DNA of 39,640 nt from Proluteimonas flavola. GTDB lineage: Bacteria; Pseudomonadota; Gammaproteobacteria; Xanthomonadales; Xanthomonadaceae. Of the stretch, positions 24,553 to 32,467 are shown one piece after another. How positions within the stretch are numbered: position 1 is the first letter of the stretch; every line of letters starts with the position of its first letter. The stretch is taken from NCBI RefSeq assembly GCF_021191705.1, contig NZ_JAIWPU010000030.1:1-39640 (forward strand), read 5' to 3'. Below the pieces are notes generated by a model. It was not told the DNA's origin. It did no database searches and saw nothing but the letters and a program-made list of their open reading frames with translations. The position numbers and the translations under genes were made by a program.

Positions 24553-24894
24553 ATGTCCAACCAGCACAAGAGTTCTCTGCGGCAGGCCAACGCGGCCATC
24601 ACGCGCGGCGATATCGAAGGGTTCCTGGCGTACTGCACCGACGACATCCAGTGGACGACGGTCGGCGAATCGACGCTCGACGGCAAGGAGGCCGTGCGCC
24701 AGTGGATGGCGGATGCCTACGCCGAGCCGCCGGTGTTCACCGTCGACCACCTCATCGCCGAAGAAGACTTCGTGATCGCGCTGGGCAGCATCACCGGCAA
24801 GGCTGCGGACGGCACCGAGACGCGCCATGCGTATTCGGATGTCTGGCGCTTCCACGACGGCAAGATGGCGGAGCTGCGTGCGTTCGTGATCTGA
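24553..24894 (+). CDS. SnoaL/NTF2-like fold protein
   Basis: A 113-aa cone-shaped alpha+beta protein of the SnoaL-like ketosteroid-isomerase superfamily: RQANAAITRGDIEGFLAYCT, DDIQWTTVGESTLDGKEAVR, ALGSITGKAADGTE and SDVWRFHDGKMAELRAFVI. Members bind or turn over small hydrophobic molecules; no specific substrate can be given. A strong terminator follows, and it appears to be monocistronic. Confidence 0.87.
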   Translation: MSNQHKSSLRQANAAITRGDIEGFLAYCTDDIQWTTVGESTLDGKEAVRQWMADAYAEPPVFTVDHLIAEEDFVIALGSITGKAADGTETRHAYSDVWRFHDGKMAELRAFVI

Positions 24895-24902
24895 CGGCTT
24901 GA

Positions 24903-24945
24903 ACGCCGCCGGAGACGGGAGATATCCATCACCGGCGGCGTTTTC
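24903..24945. terminator. rho-independent terminator
   Basis: ACGCCGCCGG and CCGGCGGCGT pair around an ~19-nt loop and are followed by TTTT, 8 nt after the SnoaL-like stop. On the other strand it lies just past the dodecin-like remnant, so it may work both ways. Confidence 0.85.
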
Positions 24946-24965
24946 GTATGCGTCGGAATCGACGG

Positions 24966-25172
24966 TCAGTCGTCGACCGTGCAGCCCAGGGACACGCGTG
25001 CGCGCGGATAGCCGGTGGCCGGATCGACCCATACGTCCAGCACGGTGATGTCCTGGTCGGAGCGGCCTAGCTCCGGTCGCACTGTCCGCATCGCGCCAGG
25101 CGTTGTCGATCGCCTCTTCGCTGCTGCGGCCGTAGGACTCGCCGATCACATCGAAGTGATTGCGTACGTCAT
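24966..25172 (-). pseudogene. frameshifted dodecin-like remnant
   Basis: Read on the minus strand, one frame gives HFDVIGESYGRSSEEAIDNA then WRDA. A second frame gives DQDITVLDVWVDPATGYPRA then RVSLGCTVDD and a TGA. Together they resemble the ~70-aa flavin-binding dodecin layout (strand, helix, two strands). The frames shift near 25088, and a further single-base change would be needed to join MTYAIT at the ATG (25172) to FDVIGES. Two indels in 200 bases argue for a pseudogene, though sequencing error is possible. The dodecin assignment is tentative. Confidence 0.5.
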
Positions 25173-25186
25173 GACGACCAGCACTA

Positions 25187-25215
25187 CCGACACCTTACGG
25201 TCGCGACGCTATGAT
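25187..25215 (+). promoter_or_regulatory. probable promoter of the SPFH operon
   Basis: CCGACA (25187-25192) and TATGAT (25210-25215), 17 nt apart, sit about 50 nt upstream of the SPFH ATG. The -10 is strong for this genome. Confidence 0.45.
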
Positions 25216-25265
25216 CCGCCGACATGGCGGGCACTGTGCCTGGCCACGAACTGAAGGGAATTGCC

Positions 25266-26426
25266 ATGGGTCTCGTACAGGCGGTGTCGGGTGCGGTGAG
25301 CGGTGTTCTGGCCGACCAGTGGAAGGACTTCCTGACGGTGCCGACCGGCCTGCCGTCGACGGCGGCGCTGTTCGCGGCAGTGCCGCAGGGCACGAACGCC
25401 GGACGCGGATCCAACACGCGCGGTTCTTCGAACATCATCAGCAACGGCTCGAAGATCGTCGTGCCGGAAGGCTACGGCCTGCTGCTGTTCCAGGACGGCG
25501 CGATCACCGGCTTCGTCGCCGAGCCGGGCGGTTACGAGTGGCGCTCGGACGACATCAATTCGCAGTCGATCTTCGCCGGCGACGGCATCGTCAGCCCGTT
25601 GATCAAGCAGAGCTGGGAACGCTTCAAGTTCGGCGGCCAGCCGGGCGGCCAGCAGGCGGCGTTCTTCGTCTCGCTGAAGGAACTGCCGGACAACCGCTTC
25701 GGCACGCAGTCGGAGATCTACTGGGACGACGGCTTCCTCGGCACCCAGGTCGGCGCGCTGACGCGCGGGTCCTACACGTTGAAGATCGTCGACCCGATCC
25801 TGTTCCTGAAGAACTTCGTGCCGGCGCGCTTTCTTGCGCCGGGCCAGGTGTTCGACTTCACCGACATCGACAACGCGGCGGCCGGCCAGCTGTTCAACGA
25901 AGTCGTGAGCTCGCTCGCGCCTGCCTTCAGCCTGTACACGAACGATCCCGGCAAGGGCAATCGCATCACCAGGCTGCAGCAGGATTCGCTGGGCTTCGCG
26001 CAGAGCCTGTCGGCGGCCGTCGAGCAGGGCTACCAGTGGAAGTCCGACCGTGGCCTGGCCATCGTCAAGACCGCCATCGTCTCGATCGAGTACGACGCGA
26101 ACACCCGCGAACTGCTGAAGACCGTGCAGCGCGCCGACGCCCTCGCCGGCTCGCGCGGCAATTCCAACCTGCAGGCGAGTGTCGCCCAGGGCATGCAATC
26201 GGCCGGCGAACACAGCGGCGCGGCGGGTCTAGTGGGTCTGGGCATGGCCTCGGGCATGGCCGGCGGTATCGGCAGCCTGCAGCAGCCGGCGACGCCTGCC
26301 GCACCTGCCGCGCCTGGGGCGGACGATCCGGTGGCCAGGCTCACGAAGGCCAAGGAGATGCTCGACCTCGGCCTGATCACCCAGGACGACTACGACGCGC
26401 TCAAGTCCAAGGCGCTCGGCCTGTAA
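25266..26426 (+). CDS. SPFH domain protein with C-terminal SHOCT motif (YdjI-like)
   Basis: A 386-aa stomatin/prohibitin-superfamily protein of the YdjI class. The N-terminus (GLVQAVSGAVSGVLADQWKD) is amphipathic rather than a full membrane helix. The SPFH domain spans about 55-280 (IVVPEGYGLLLFQDGAITGF, ARFLAPGQVFDFTDIDNAAA). A Gly/Ala/Met-rich linker follows, then a SHOCT motif in the last ~33 residues (DPVARLTKAKEMLDLGLITQ). AAGGGAA lies 6 nt before the ATG at 25266. It is first in an apparent three-gene operon with a zinc-ribbon protein and a small membrane protein; in Bacillus the equivalent set recruits PspA to the membrane. Confidence 0.9.
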   Translation: MGLVQAVSGAVSGVLADQWKDFLTVPTGLPSTAALFAAVPQGTNAGRGSNTRGSSNIISNGSKIVVPEGYGLLLFQDGAITGFVAEPGGYEWRSDDINSQSIFAGDGIVSPLIKQSWERFKFGGQPGGQQAAFFVSLKELPDNRFGTQSEIYWDDGFLGTQVGALTRGSYTLKIVDPILFLKNFVPARFLAPGQVFDFTDIDNAAAGQLFNEVVSSLAPAFSLYTNDPGKGNRITRLQQDSLGFAQSLSAAVEQGYQWKSDRGLAIVKTAIVSIEYDANTRELLKTVQRADALAGSRGNSNLQASVAQGMQSAGEHSGAAGLVGLGMASGMAGGIGSLQQPATPAAPAAPGADDPVARLTKAKEMLDLGLITQDDYDALKSKALGL

Positions 26427-26447
26427 GCCGCCCGACGCACCGCGCCC

Positions 26448-27764
26448 ATGTCCGATACCAAGTTGCCGCCGCCGTTGCCGGTTCGCCCCGTCGACGGCCC
26501 GGGTTCGCCGCGTGACGTGCCGCCGCTGCCGGGCACGTTGCCGGTCGATCCGGCCACGCTGCCCGGCGCGATCCGCGACGAACTCGAAGCGCCCGACCCG
26601 CTCGCGATCGACACCTCCGCCGGGGAACTGAAGGACGGCCTCAACCGCTGTCCGAAATGCGGCGCGACCGATATCCGCCAGCGCGCCGGCACCGACATCC
26701 TCGTGTGCCTGTACTGCCGCAACGAATGGCATGGCGAGCGCGTCGAGGAAGCCTTCGGATTCGGCGAAGGCATCGCCGATCTGCGCGGCACCGTCATCGC
26801 ATCCGGCGCGCGCGACATCGAGGCCGATGCCGCTAGCCTGATGACCTTCAGGTGCGCCGGCTGCGGCGCGGAAGTGACGGTCAACACCGAAAGCACGATG
26901 ACGGCGCGCTGCCACTGGTGCCGCCATGTGTTCGGCGTCAACGAGCAGATCGCCAACGGCGCCGTGCCCGATGCGGTGCTGCCGTTCCACATCCGCAAGG
27001 ACGACGCCGTCGCGCGCATCCGCCAGTTCGTCGACAAGCGGCGGCTGTTCGCGCTCAAAGCGTTCAAGGACGAATTCACGCCGGAGAATGTCGTCGGCGT
27101 CTACCTGCCCTACATGATCGTCGATGGCAGCGCGAGCGCGTCGGTGGCCGGCAAGGGCGAGATCAAGACCCGCCAGTACACGCGCGGCACCGACAACAAC
27201 AAGAAGACCTATTACGACGCCGACGTCTACCAGGTCCAGCGCCACGTCGAGTTCACCGTCGACGATCTGCCGCTGGAATCGTCCACCGAGCGCGGCAATC
27301 TGGACGTCAACGTCAACACCAACAACATCATCAACGCGATCCTGCCGTTCGACACCCGGAACGCGGTGAAGTGGAATGCCTCCTACCTCGCCGGCTTCAC
27401 CTCCGAGAAGCGCAACAGCAACGTCCAGCAGCTGCAGCCGCGTCTGGAAGACCAGTTGCTGTCGATCGCGCGCGCGCAGGTCGAAAGCTCGACCCGCCGC
27501 TACGATCGTGGCGTGCGCTGGGAACAGGAACAACTGGACGTCCACGGCACGCGCTGGGTATCGATGTACCTGCCAGTCTGGTTGTATTCCTACCACCAGC
27601 CCGGCAGGAACGGCGGTCTGCTGCACTACATCGCGGTCAACGGCCGTACCGGCGAAACCATGGGCAGCGTGCCCGTGCAGCAGTGGAAACTGCTGCTGGC
27701 TGCGCTGACCGTCGGCACCTTCCTCGAGGGCATCGCGATCATGATTCTGGTGGGCATGTCATGA
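26448..27764 (+). CDS. TFIIB-type zinc-ribbon protein with C-terminal membrane helix (YdjG-like)
   Basis: A 438-aa protein. A Pro-rich leader (1-50) precedes zinc ribbon 1 (C68, C71, C87, C90: CPKCG...CLYC) and zinc ribbon 2 (C136, C139, C155, C158: CAGCG...CHWC). A long beta-rich domain follows, containing EFTPENVVGVYLPYMIVDGS and DVHGTRWVSMYLPVWLYSYH. The last ~25 residues form a membrane helix (LLLAALTVGTFLEGIAIMIL). It begins 21 nt after the SPFH stop and its TGA overlaps the next ATG, so the genes are coupled. The family probably scaffolds SPFH proteins at the membrane. Confidence 0.88.
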   Translation: MSDTKLPPPLPVRPVDGPGSPRDVPPLPGTLPVDPATLPGAIRDELEAPDPLAIDTSAGELKDGLNRCPKCGATDIRQRAGTDILVCLYCRNEWHGERVEEAFGFGEGIADLRGTVIASGARDIEADAASLMTFRCAGCGAEVTVNTESTMTARCHWCRHVFGVNEQIANGAVPDAVLPFHIRKDDAVARIRQFVDKRRLFALKAFKDEFTPENVVGVYLPYMIVDGSASASVAGKGEIKTRQYTRGTDNNKKTYYDADVYQVQRHVEFTVDDLPLESSTERGNLDVNVNTNNIINAILPFDTRNAVKWNASYLAGFTSEKRNSNVQQLQPRLEDQLLSIARAQVESSTRRYDRGVRWEQEQLDVHGTRWVSMYLPVWLYSYHQPGRNGGLLHYIAVNGRTGETMGSVPVQQWKLLLAALTVGTFLEGIAIMILVGMS

Positions 27765-28057
27765 GCGAGGACAGTGGACTCTGGCTGCTGCTCGCCGGCC
27801 CCGCCGGCGCGACCGCGCTGTACTGGGCGCTGTACCGGTTCTATCGCAATACCGACAAGTCGCACGCCTTCGAGCGCGAGACCAGCATCGATGCCAAGCC
27901 GGTCAGCGGCAGTGACGCGAAGGTCGGCAGGATCACCGGCACGCAGGCGACGCGCATCCAGGGCGACAACGTGCGTGCATATCGGGCGCGGGTGCAGCGG
28001 GTGGCGAGCGAGACAGAAAACACGACGCAAGATGATGGAAGCGAAGCGTCTCGTTGA
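27761..28057 (+). CDS. small single-pass membrane protein (YdjH-like position)
   Basis: A 98-aa protein with one hydrophobic helix at about 6-24 (LWLLLAGPAGATALYWALYR) and a hydrophilic cytoplasmic tail. The ATG overlaps the previous stop (ATGA), so it is translationally coupled to the zinc-ribbon gene. Position and topology match the small YdjH component, but sequence similarity alone is weak. Confidence 0.75.
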   Translation: MSEDSGLWLLLAGPAGATALYWALYRFYRNTDKSHAFERETSIDAKPVSGSDAKVGRITGTQATRIQGDNVRAYRARVQRVASETENTTQDDGSEASR

Positions 28058-28122
28058 TCCAGCCTTCAAACCGGAAGTAGGCTGGCGCTCCTGGCTGACC
28101 GTGCCCGCCGCACGCCACACTG

Positions 28123-29088
28123 TCAGGCTGGCGCCACAGGCGAGCCGGTCGCCAGGCACACGGCGGCGGCATTCGCCAGCACATCCACACGCGAATGACG
28201 CAAGGCGTCGACACCCAGGATCAGAGCGGGCTGTTCGCCCAGCCCCAGTCCCGAGAACACCGGCAACGCGCTGATACGAACCTCGGATGCCGGCAGGCGC
28301 CACGCGCCGATGTTCAACGCGGGCAAGGTGTAGAGCCACGTGTCGGTCACGTGTTCGGACAGCCCCCGCGTGCCTGCGTCGCGCCGGCGCAGACGCGCAT
28401 CGTCGTCCACCACGCCCAGTGCGCGTGCGGCGACGACATTGAGCACGGTCTGGGCCGCGCCAGTGTCGACGACGGCCATCGCGTCGACCCGGTGCGCACC
28501 GTCATGCATCTGTGCCGGCACGAAGGCGAAACCTTGCATTGCCGGCGCACGCTGCGGCAATGCGTTGTCCAGGCACCCCGCCCGCGGCAGACTGCCGGCC
28601 GGCGCCAGCAGCAGTTCCCCGGCCGGGAGGTCGAATCTCAGGTCGAACCTGGACATCAGATCGTTGCCGAGAATGCCGTCGATCGGCGGCGCACCGTCCT
28701 CGGCGATCTTCGACAGGTCCATCGCCAGCATCTGCGCCTTCCAGCGGAAGCTGCCCGCTGCCAGATCGCGCAACATGGTGATGCGCGCAGCGCCGGCACT
28801 GCCTCCGGCACCCTGCACCTGGACCTCGCGGGCCCCGGCATCGAGCAGACCGATGCGCTCGGCCACTGCGGCATCGACCACCGTGGCACTGGCGGCGGTG
28901 TCCACCACGAAGCTCAACGCACGATCGACCCCTTCGATGTGCACCTGCACGCGGGGATGTTTGCCGACCAGACGCATCTCGATCCGATGGACTTCGCCGT
29001 TCGAAGGCTTGGGCGCGGGCGCTGCCGCAAGCGGAACGGCGAGCGCCAGAGACAACAGGCAGACAGACAGGGCGATACGTGACGACAT
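28123..29088 (-). CDS. exported retropepsin-like aspartic protease with two domains
   Basis: A 321-aa protein with a Sec signal peptide (1-23: LSVCLLSLALAVPLAAAPAP). Two retropepsin-like halves follow. The first has SFVVDTAASATVVDAAVAER (D63-T-A, Gly replaced by Ala), the second MAVVDTGAAQTVLNVVAARA (canonical D208-T-G). Each is followed by the flap and ILG-type strand pairs (DGILGNDLMSRFDL, LILGVDALRHSRVDVL). Tandem domains in one chain could pair like the lobes of pepsin. Substrate unknown; it should act in the periplasm. It is divergent from the two-component system, with 124 bp between. Confidence 0.86.
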   Translation of the reverse strand: MSSRIALSVCLLSLALAVPLAAAPAPKPSNGEVHRIEMRLVGKHPRVQVHIEGVDRALSFVVDTAASATVVDAAVAERIGLLDAGAREVQVQGAGGSAGAARITMLRDLAAGSFRWKAQMLAMDLSKIAEDGAPPIDGILGNDLMSRFDLRFDLPAGELLLAPAGSLPRAGCLDNALPQRAPAMQGFAFVPAQMHDGAHRVDAMAVVDTGAAQTVLNVVAARALGVVDDDARLRRRDAGTRGLSEHVTDTWLYTLPALNIGAWRLPASEVRISALPVFSGLGLGEQPALILGVDALRHSRVDVLANAAAVCLATGSPVAPA

Positions 29089-29174
29089 GGCGGAACCTCG
29101 CTGGAAGGAGTCTCCATTCCACGGGGCGCCGGTATCGCGATGATGTCGCCGACGCCCCTCGCTGCATCCGGACG

Positions 29175-29194
29175 GATACATGCGCGATACATGC
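29175..29194 (+). promoter_or_regulatory. tandem GATACATGC operator candidate
   Basis: GATACATGC occurs at 29175-29183 and again at 29186-29194, an 11-bp direct repeat about one helical turn apart. This is the spacing typical of OmpR/PhoB-family binding sites. It sits 18 nt before the response regulator ATG, between divergent genes, so it may control both. Confidence 0.5.
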
Positions 29195-29212
29195 ACAGGC
29201 GACAATGGCGGC

Positions 29213-29932
29213 ATGGCTTCCGAGACCTCCCGCATCGTCGTCGTCGATGACGACGCCAGCATCCGCGACGCGCTTTGCGACTATCTGGCCCGTCATGGTT
29301 ACTCGGTGCGTGCCGCCGATGGCGCGGCCGCGCTGAACCGTTTGCTGGCACAGGCGCCCGCCGACCTGGTGGTGCTGGACTGGATGATGCCGGGCGAAGA
29401 CGGCCTGTCGATCTGCCGCCGCCTGGCAGACGTCGACGTCGCGGTGCTGATGCTCAGCGCGCTCGACAGTCCACCCGACCGGGTGATCGGACTGGAGGTG
29501 GGCGCCGACGACTATCTGGCCAAACCCTTCGATCCGCGCGAACTGCTGGCGCGCGTGCGCGCGTTGCTGCGTCGCGGGCACCAGCTTCGCCAGCAGGCCG
29601 AACTTCCGCCCGAAGGCTACGCATTCCAGGGCTGGACGTTGCGCCTCGACACACGTGCGCTCTGCGCGCCCGACGGTACCGAGGTGAGGCTGACCGCCGG
29701 CGAGTTCGCGTTGCTGCGGGTGCTGGTGGAGCGCGCCGGTCGCGTGCTCAGCCGTGAGCGGCTGATGGTGCTGATGCACGGCGACGCGGCCGAACCCTTC
29801 GACCGCGCCATCGATCTGGCAGTCAGCCGCCTGCGCCGGAAGCTGGCGCAGGCCCAGCCCGGCGCAGACAGCCTTGTGCAGACGCTGCGCAACGAGGGGT
29901 ATCGCTTCGCAACCGCGGTGCACCGGTTGTGA
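29213..29932 (+). CDS. OmpR/PhoB family response regulator
   Basis: A 239-aa regulator. The receiver domain (7-118) has the acidic pair in VVVDDDAS, the phospho-acceptor D56 in VVLDWMMPGEDG, S80 and K102 in DDYLAKPFDPREL. The C-terminal winged helix (about 140-235) shows LTAGEFALLRVLVERAGRVL and a recognition helix region DRAIDLAVSRLRRKLAQA. Its TGA overlaps the kinase GTG. I start at the ATG at 29213, since upstream codons fall on the operator-like repeats. Confidence 0.95.
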   Translation: MASETSRIVVVDDDASIRDALCDYLARHGYSVRAADGAAALNRLLAQAPADLVVLDWMMPGEDGLSICRRLADVDVAVLMLSALDSPPDRVIGLEVGADDYLAKPFDPRELLARVRALLRRGHQLRQQAELPPEGYAFQGWTLRLDTRALCAPDGTEVRLTAGEFALLRVLVERAGRVLSRERLMVLMHGDAAEPFDRAIDLAVSRLRRKLAQAQPGADSLVQTLRNEGYRFATAVHRL

Positions 29933-31281
29933 GCCGGCCATACGGCATCCTCGCGGTGGTTGGTGGCCTGGCACTGGCCACGCTGCTGCTGGCCCAGACC
30001 GTCGGCTTCGCCGTCGTCGGATGGTGGCCCGCGCCGCCCGCACCGACCATGCTGGCCACCGAGGCGATCGCAGCATTGGCCGGGGACGCCCCGCCCGCTC
30101 CCGGCCTGCGGGTCTGGTCGCAGGCCGATGCCCCTGACGGCACGCCGGCACCCTGGCTGGCCGACCTGGCCGCGCATCGCCTGCAGCGACCCGCCACGCA
30201 GGTGCGCGCAGTCTGGCGGCAGGCACCCGAGGTCACGATACAGGTGGTGGACGCGGGCCAGTTGGCCGCTGCCGGGCAGACGGACGCGCTGCGCCAGGCC
30301 AGCGTGCGCGCAGCGCTGACGACGGCAGGCCTGCGCCTGCCTGCGTTCGAACTGGCGGTTGCCCGGCCGGACGGCACCTGGCGAGTGGTGGGCACCGCGG
30401 ACCCGGGACGCGGCCAATGGCGGTTGCAGGTGTTGCTGGCCTTGGCACTGGCCGCCCTGTTGATCGCACCGATGACCTGGTGGCTGGCGCGCCGGCTCAC
30501 ACTGCCGCTGCGGCGTCTCGCCGACGCCAGTGCGCAGATGGATCTGGGCACTCGCGCGCACCCGGTTCCAGTGGAAGGCGCCCGGGAAGTGCGCGTACTG
30601 GGACAGGCGATCGCCGATGCGCACCTGCGTCTGCGTGCGCAGGCGGACGATGTCACCGCGATGCTGGCGGCAGTCGCGCACGACCTGCGCACACCGCTGA
30701 CCGGACTGCGGCTCCGCGCGGAGAGCGCGTCCTCGCCCGACCGCGAGCGCATGGTCGCCGACATCGAGCGGATGCAGGCCATGATTGCGCAGGTGCTGGC
30801 GTACGCGCAGGGTGAGATCGCACCGTTGCAGCGCGAACCGGTGGACCTTGTCGCCCTGGCGCATGAGCTTGCGACGTCGGCCCGTTCCCAGGGGCAACAC
30901 GTGCGGGTGCAGGGGGATACGCAGGCCACGCTGCAAGGCGATGCACTCGCGCTGCGACGCGCGCTGTCCAATCTGATCGACAACGCCGTCCGCTACGCAA
31001 GCGCGGTCGAGGTGCTGATCCACGAAAGTGACGGCCGCCTGCGCATCGATGTGGCCGATCGCGGCCCTGGCATTCCCGCAGCCGCACGCGCGCGACTGGT
31101 GCAGCCGTTCCAGCGTATGGAACACTCGCGCAACCGCGAAACCGGCGGTGCGGGACTTGGTCTGGCGGTGGCGCGATCCGTGGCGGAGCGGCATGGCGGC
31201 ATGCTGGAACTGCACGAGCGCGAAGGTGGCGGCTTGTTGGCGCGAATGGTGCTGCCGCTCACGGAGCAGCCACACCTCTGA
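29929..31281 (+). CDS. sensor histidine kinase
   Basis: A 450-aa membrane kinase paired with the preceding regulator (GTGA overlap). One helix at about 8-31 and a second at about 166-187 bound a ~130-aa periplasmic sensor region with no recognised fold. A HAMP domain follows (about 187-238), then the H box AAVAHDLRTPLTGLRLRA with H251, N box NLIDNAVRYA, G1 DRGPGIP and G2 GGAGLGLAVA. All catalytic motifs are intact. The signal is unknown; overall it resembles the OmpR-EnvZ type. Confidence 0.95.
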   Translation: MSRPYGILAVVGGLALATLLLAQTVGFAVVGWWPAPPAPTMLATEAIAALAGDAPPAPGLRVWSQADAPDGTPAPWLADLAAHRLQRPATQVRAVWRQAPEVTIQVVDAGQLAAAGQTDALRQASVRAALTTAGLRLPAFELAVARPDGTWRVVGTADPGRGQWRLQVLLALALAALLIAPMTWWLARRLTLPLRRLADASAQMDLGTRAHPVPVEGAREVRVLGQAIADAHLRLRAQADDVTAMLAAVAHDLRTPLTGLRLRAESASSPDRERMVADIERMQAMIAQVLAYAQGEIAPLQREPVDLVALAHELATSARSQGQHVRVQGDTQATLQGDALALRRALSNLIDNAVRYASAVEVLIHESDGRLRIDVADRGPGIPAAARARLVQPFQRMEHSRNRETGGAGLGLAVARSVAERHGGMLELHEREGGGLLARMVLPLTEQPHL

Positions 31282-31441
31282 CGGACGCGCGGTCAAGCGT
31301 GATGCCGCAGGGAAATTGACGAGGATTCCCGCCCTGCACGCCCGCATACCGCCCGGCTTCACCGGCTTCACAAGCGCCGCCACTTTCCCGCGCGCTCATA
31401 CTGCGGGTGCCGGCTCCTGGACGCAGACGGCGGAGAGCAGC

Positions 31442-32335
31442 ATGGCGTATCGCATCAGACGCAAGGATTCCAAGGCCCAGACCTCGCTGCGCCGCATCGC
31501 GCGCGAACAGGTGCGGGCCGCGATCCGCGGCATCGACACGACGGCGGGCGATACCGCGGATGCCATCCACGACGTCCGCAAACGCATCAAGAAGATTCGC
31601 GGCCTGCTGCGTCTGGTGCGCCCGTCGTTCGACGGGTATCGGGACGAGAACGCCGCTTTCCGGCAGATCGCGGCCCTGCTCGGACCGCAGCGCGATGCCG
31701 CTGTCCTGATCGACACCTTCGATCGCCTCGTGGAAGGCGCCAGTCCGACCGGATCCGGAACCTTTGCATCCGTCCGGCGACAGCTCCTGCAACACGCCAG
31801 GGCGATCGCAGAGGCGCACGACCCCGGCGCCCTGCTCCGCGCGACGCGCGCAGCGCTGCAGGATGCGTTGCCGCGAATCGAGCGGTGGCGGCTCGCCGAC
31901 GACGGATTCGATGCGTTCGAGACCGGACTGGAGTCGAGCTACCGCCGCGCCCGCAAGGCGATGCGTGCAGCGTCCGCGCACGCAGAAGACGAAGCCTTCC
32001 ACGACTGGCGCAAGCGCAGCAAGGACCACGCCTTCCATCTGCGCCTGCTGCAACCGGTCTGGCCCGGGCCGATGCGCGCGATACACGCCTGCGCCGCGGA
32101 ACTGGGCGACGCGCTCGGCCTGCATCACGACCTCGCAGTGCTGGCCGCGTACGTGCACGCCATCAGCGACGTGGACACCGGCGCGGTCGCCGCGCTGGAG
32201 ACACGCATCCGCTTGCAGCAGCGGGAACCGGCGACCCGCGCAGGCGCGCTCGGCGCGCGGCTGTACGCAACGCCGCCCCACGCCTTGGCGAAAAGCTGGC
32301 GGCGACGCCACGCCGCGTGGCAACGCGAGCGATAG
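31442..32335 (+). CDS. CHAD domain protein
   Basis: A 297-aa helical protein with the conserved histidines and basic residues that bind polyphosphate: TADAIHDVRKRIKKIRGLLR, EAFHDWRKRSKDHAFHLRLL and LGDALGLHHDLAVLAAYVHA. CHAD proteins localise to polyphosphate granules in the bacteria where this was tested. No CYTH domain is fused and no polyphosphate kinase is nearby. GGAG precedes the ATG at 31442. Confidence 0.92.
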   Translation: MAYRIRRKDSKAQTSLRRIAREQVRAAIRGIDTTAGDTADAIHDVRKRIKKIRGLLRLVRPSFDGYRDENAAFRQIAALLGPQRDAAVLIDTFDRLVEGASPTGSGTFASVRRQLLQHARAIAEAHDPGALLRATRAALQDALPRIERWRLADDGFDAFETGLESSYRRARKAMRAASAHAEDEAFHDWRKRSKDHAFHLRLLQPVWPGPMRAIHACAAELGDALGLHHDLAVLAAYVHAISDVDTGAVAALETRIRLQQREPATRAGALGARLYATPPHALAKSWRRRHAAWQRER

Positions 32336-32467
32336 AGCCGCGCCCGCCGGCAATGTCGTATGGACGGCAGGACCGATCCGGCCGATGAGGTCAGGGATTC
32401 TTCGAGTCGCCGCAGACCGTGGACACCTCACCCGCTCGTGCTCGAGCCGCACGCGAACGGCTTGCCG

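Noticed and set aside
29089..29212. Reading the GATACATGC repeats as a CRISPR-like or phase-variation tract
   Set aside because: Only two copies with an 11-bp period; the spacing fits a regulator site.
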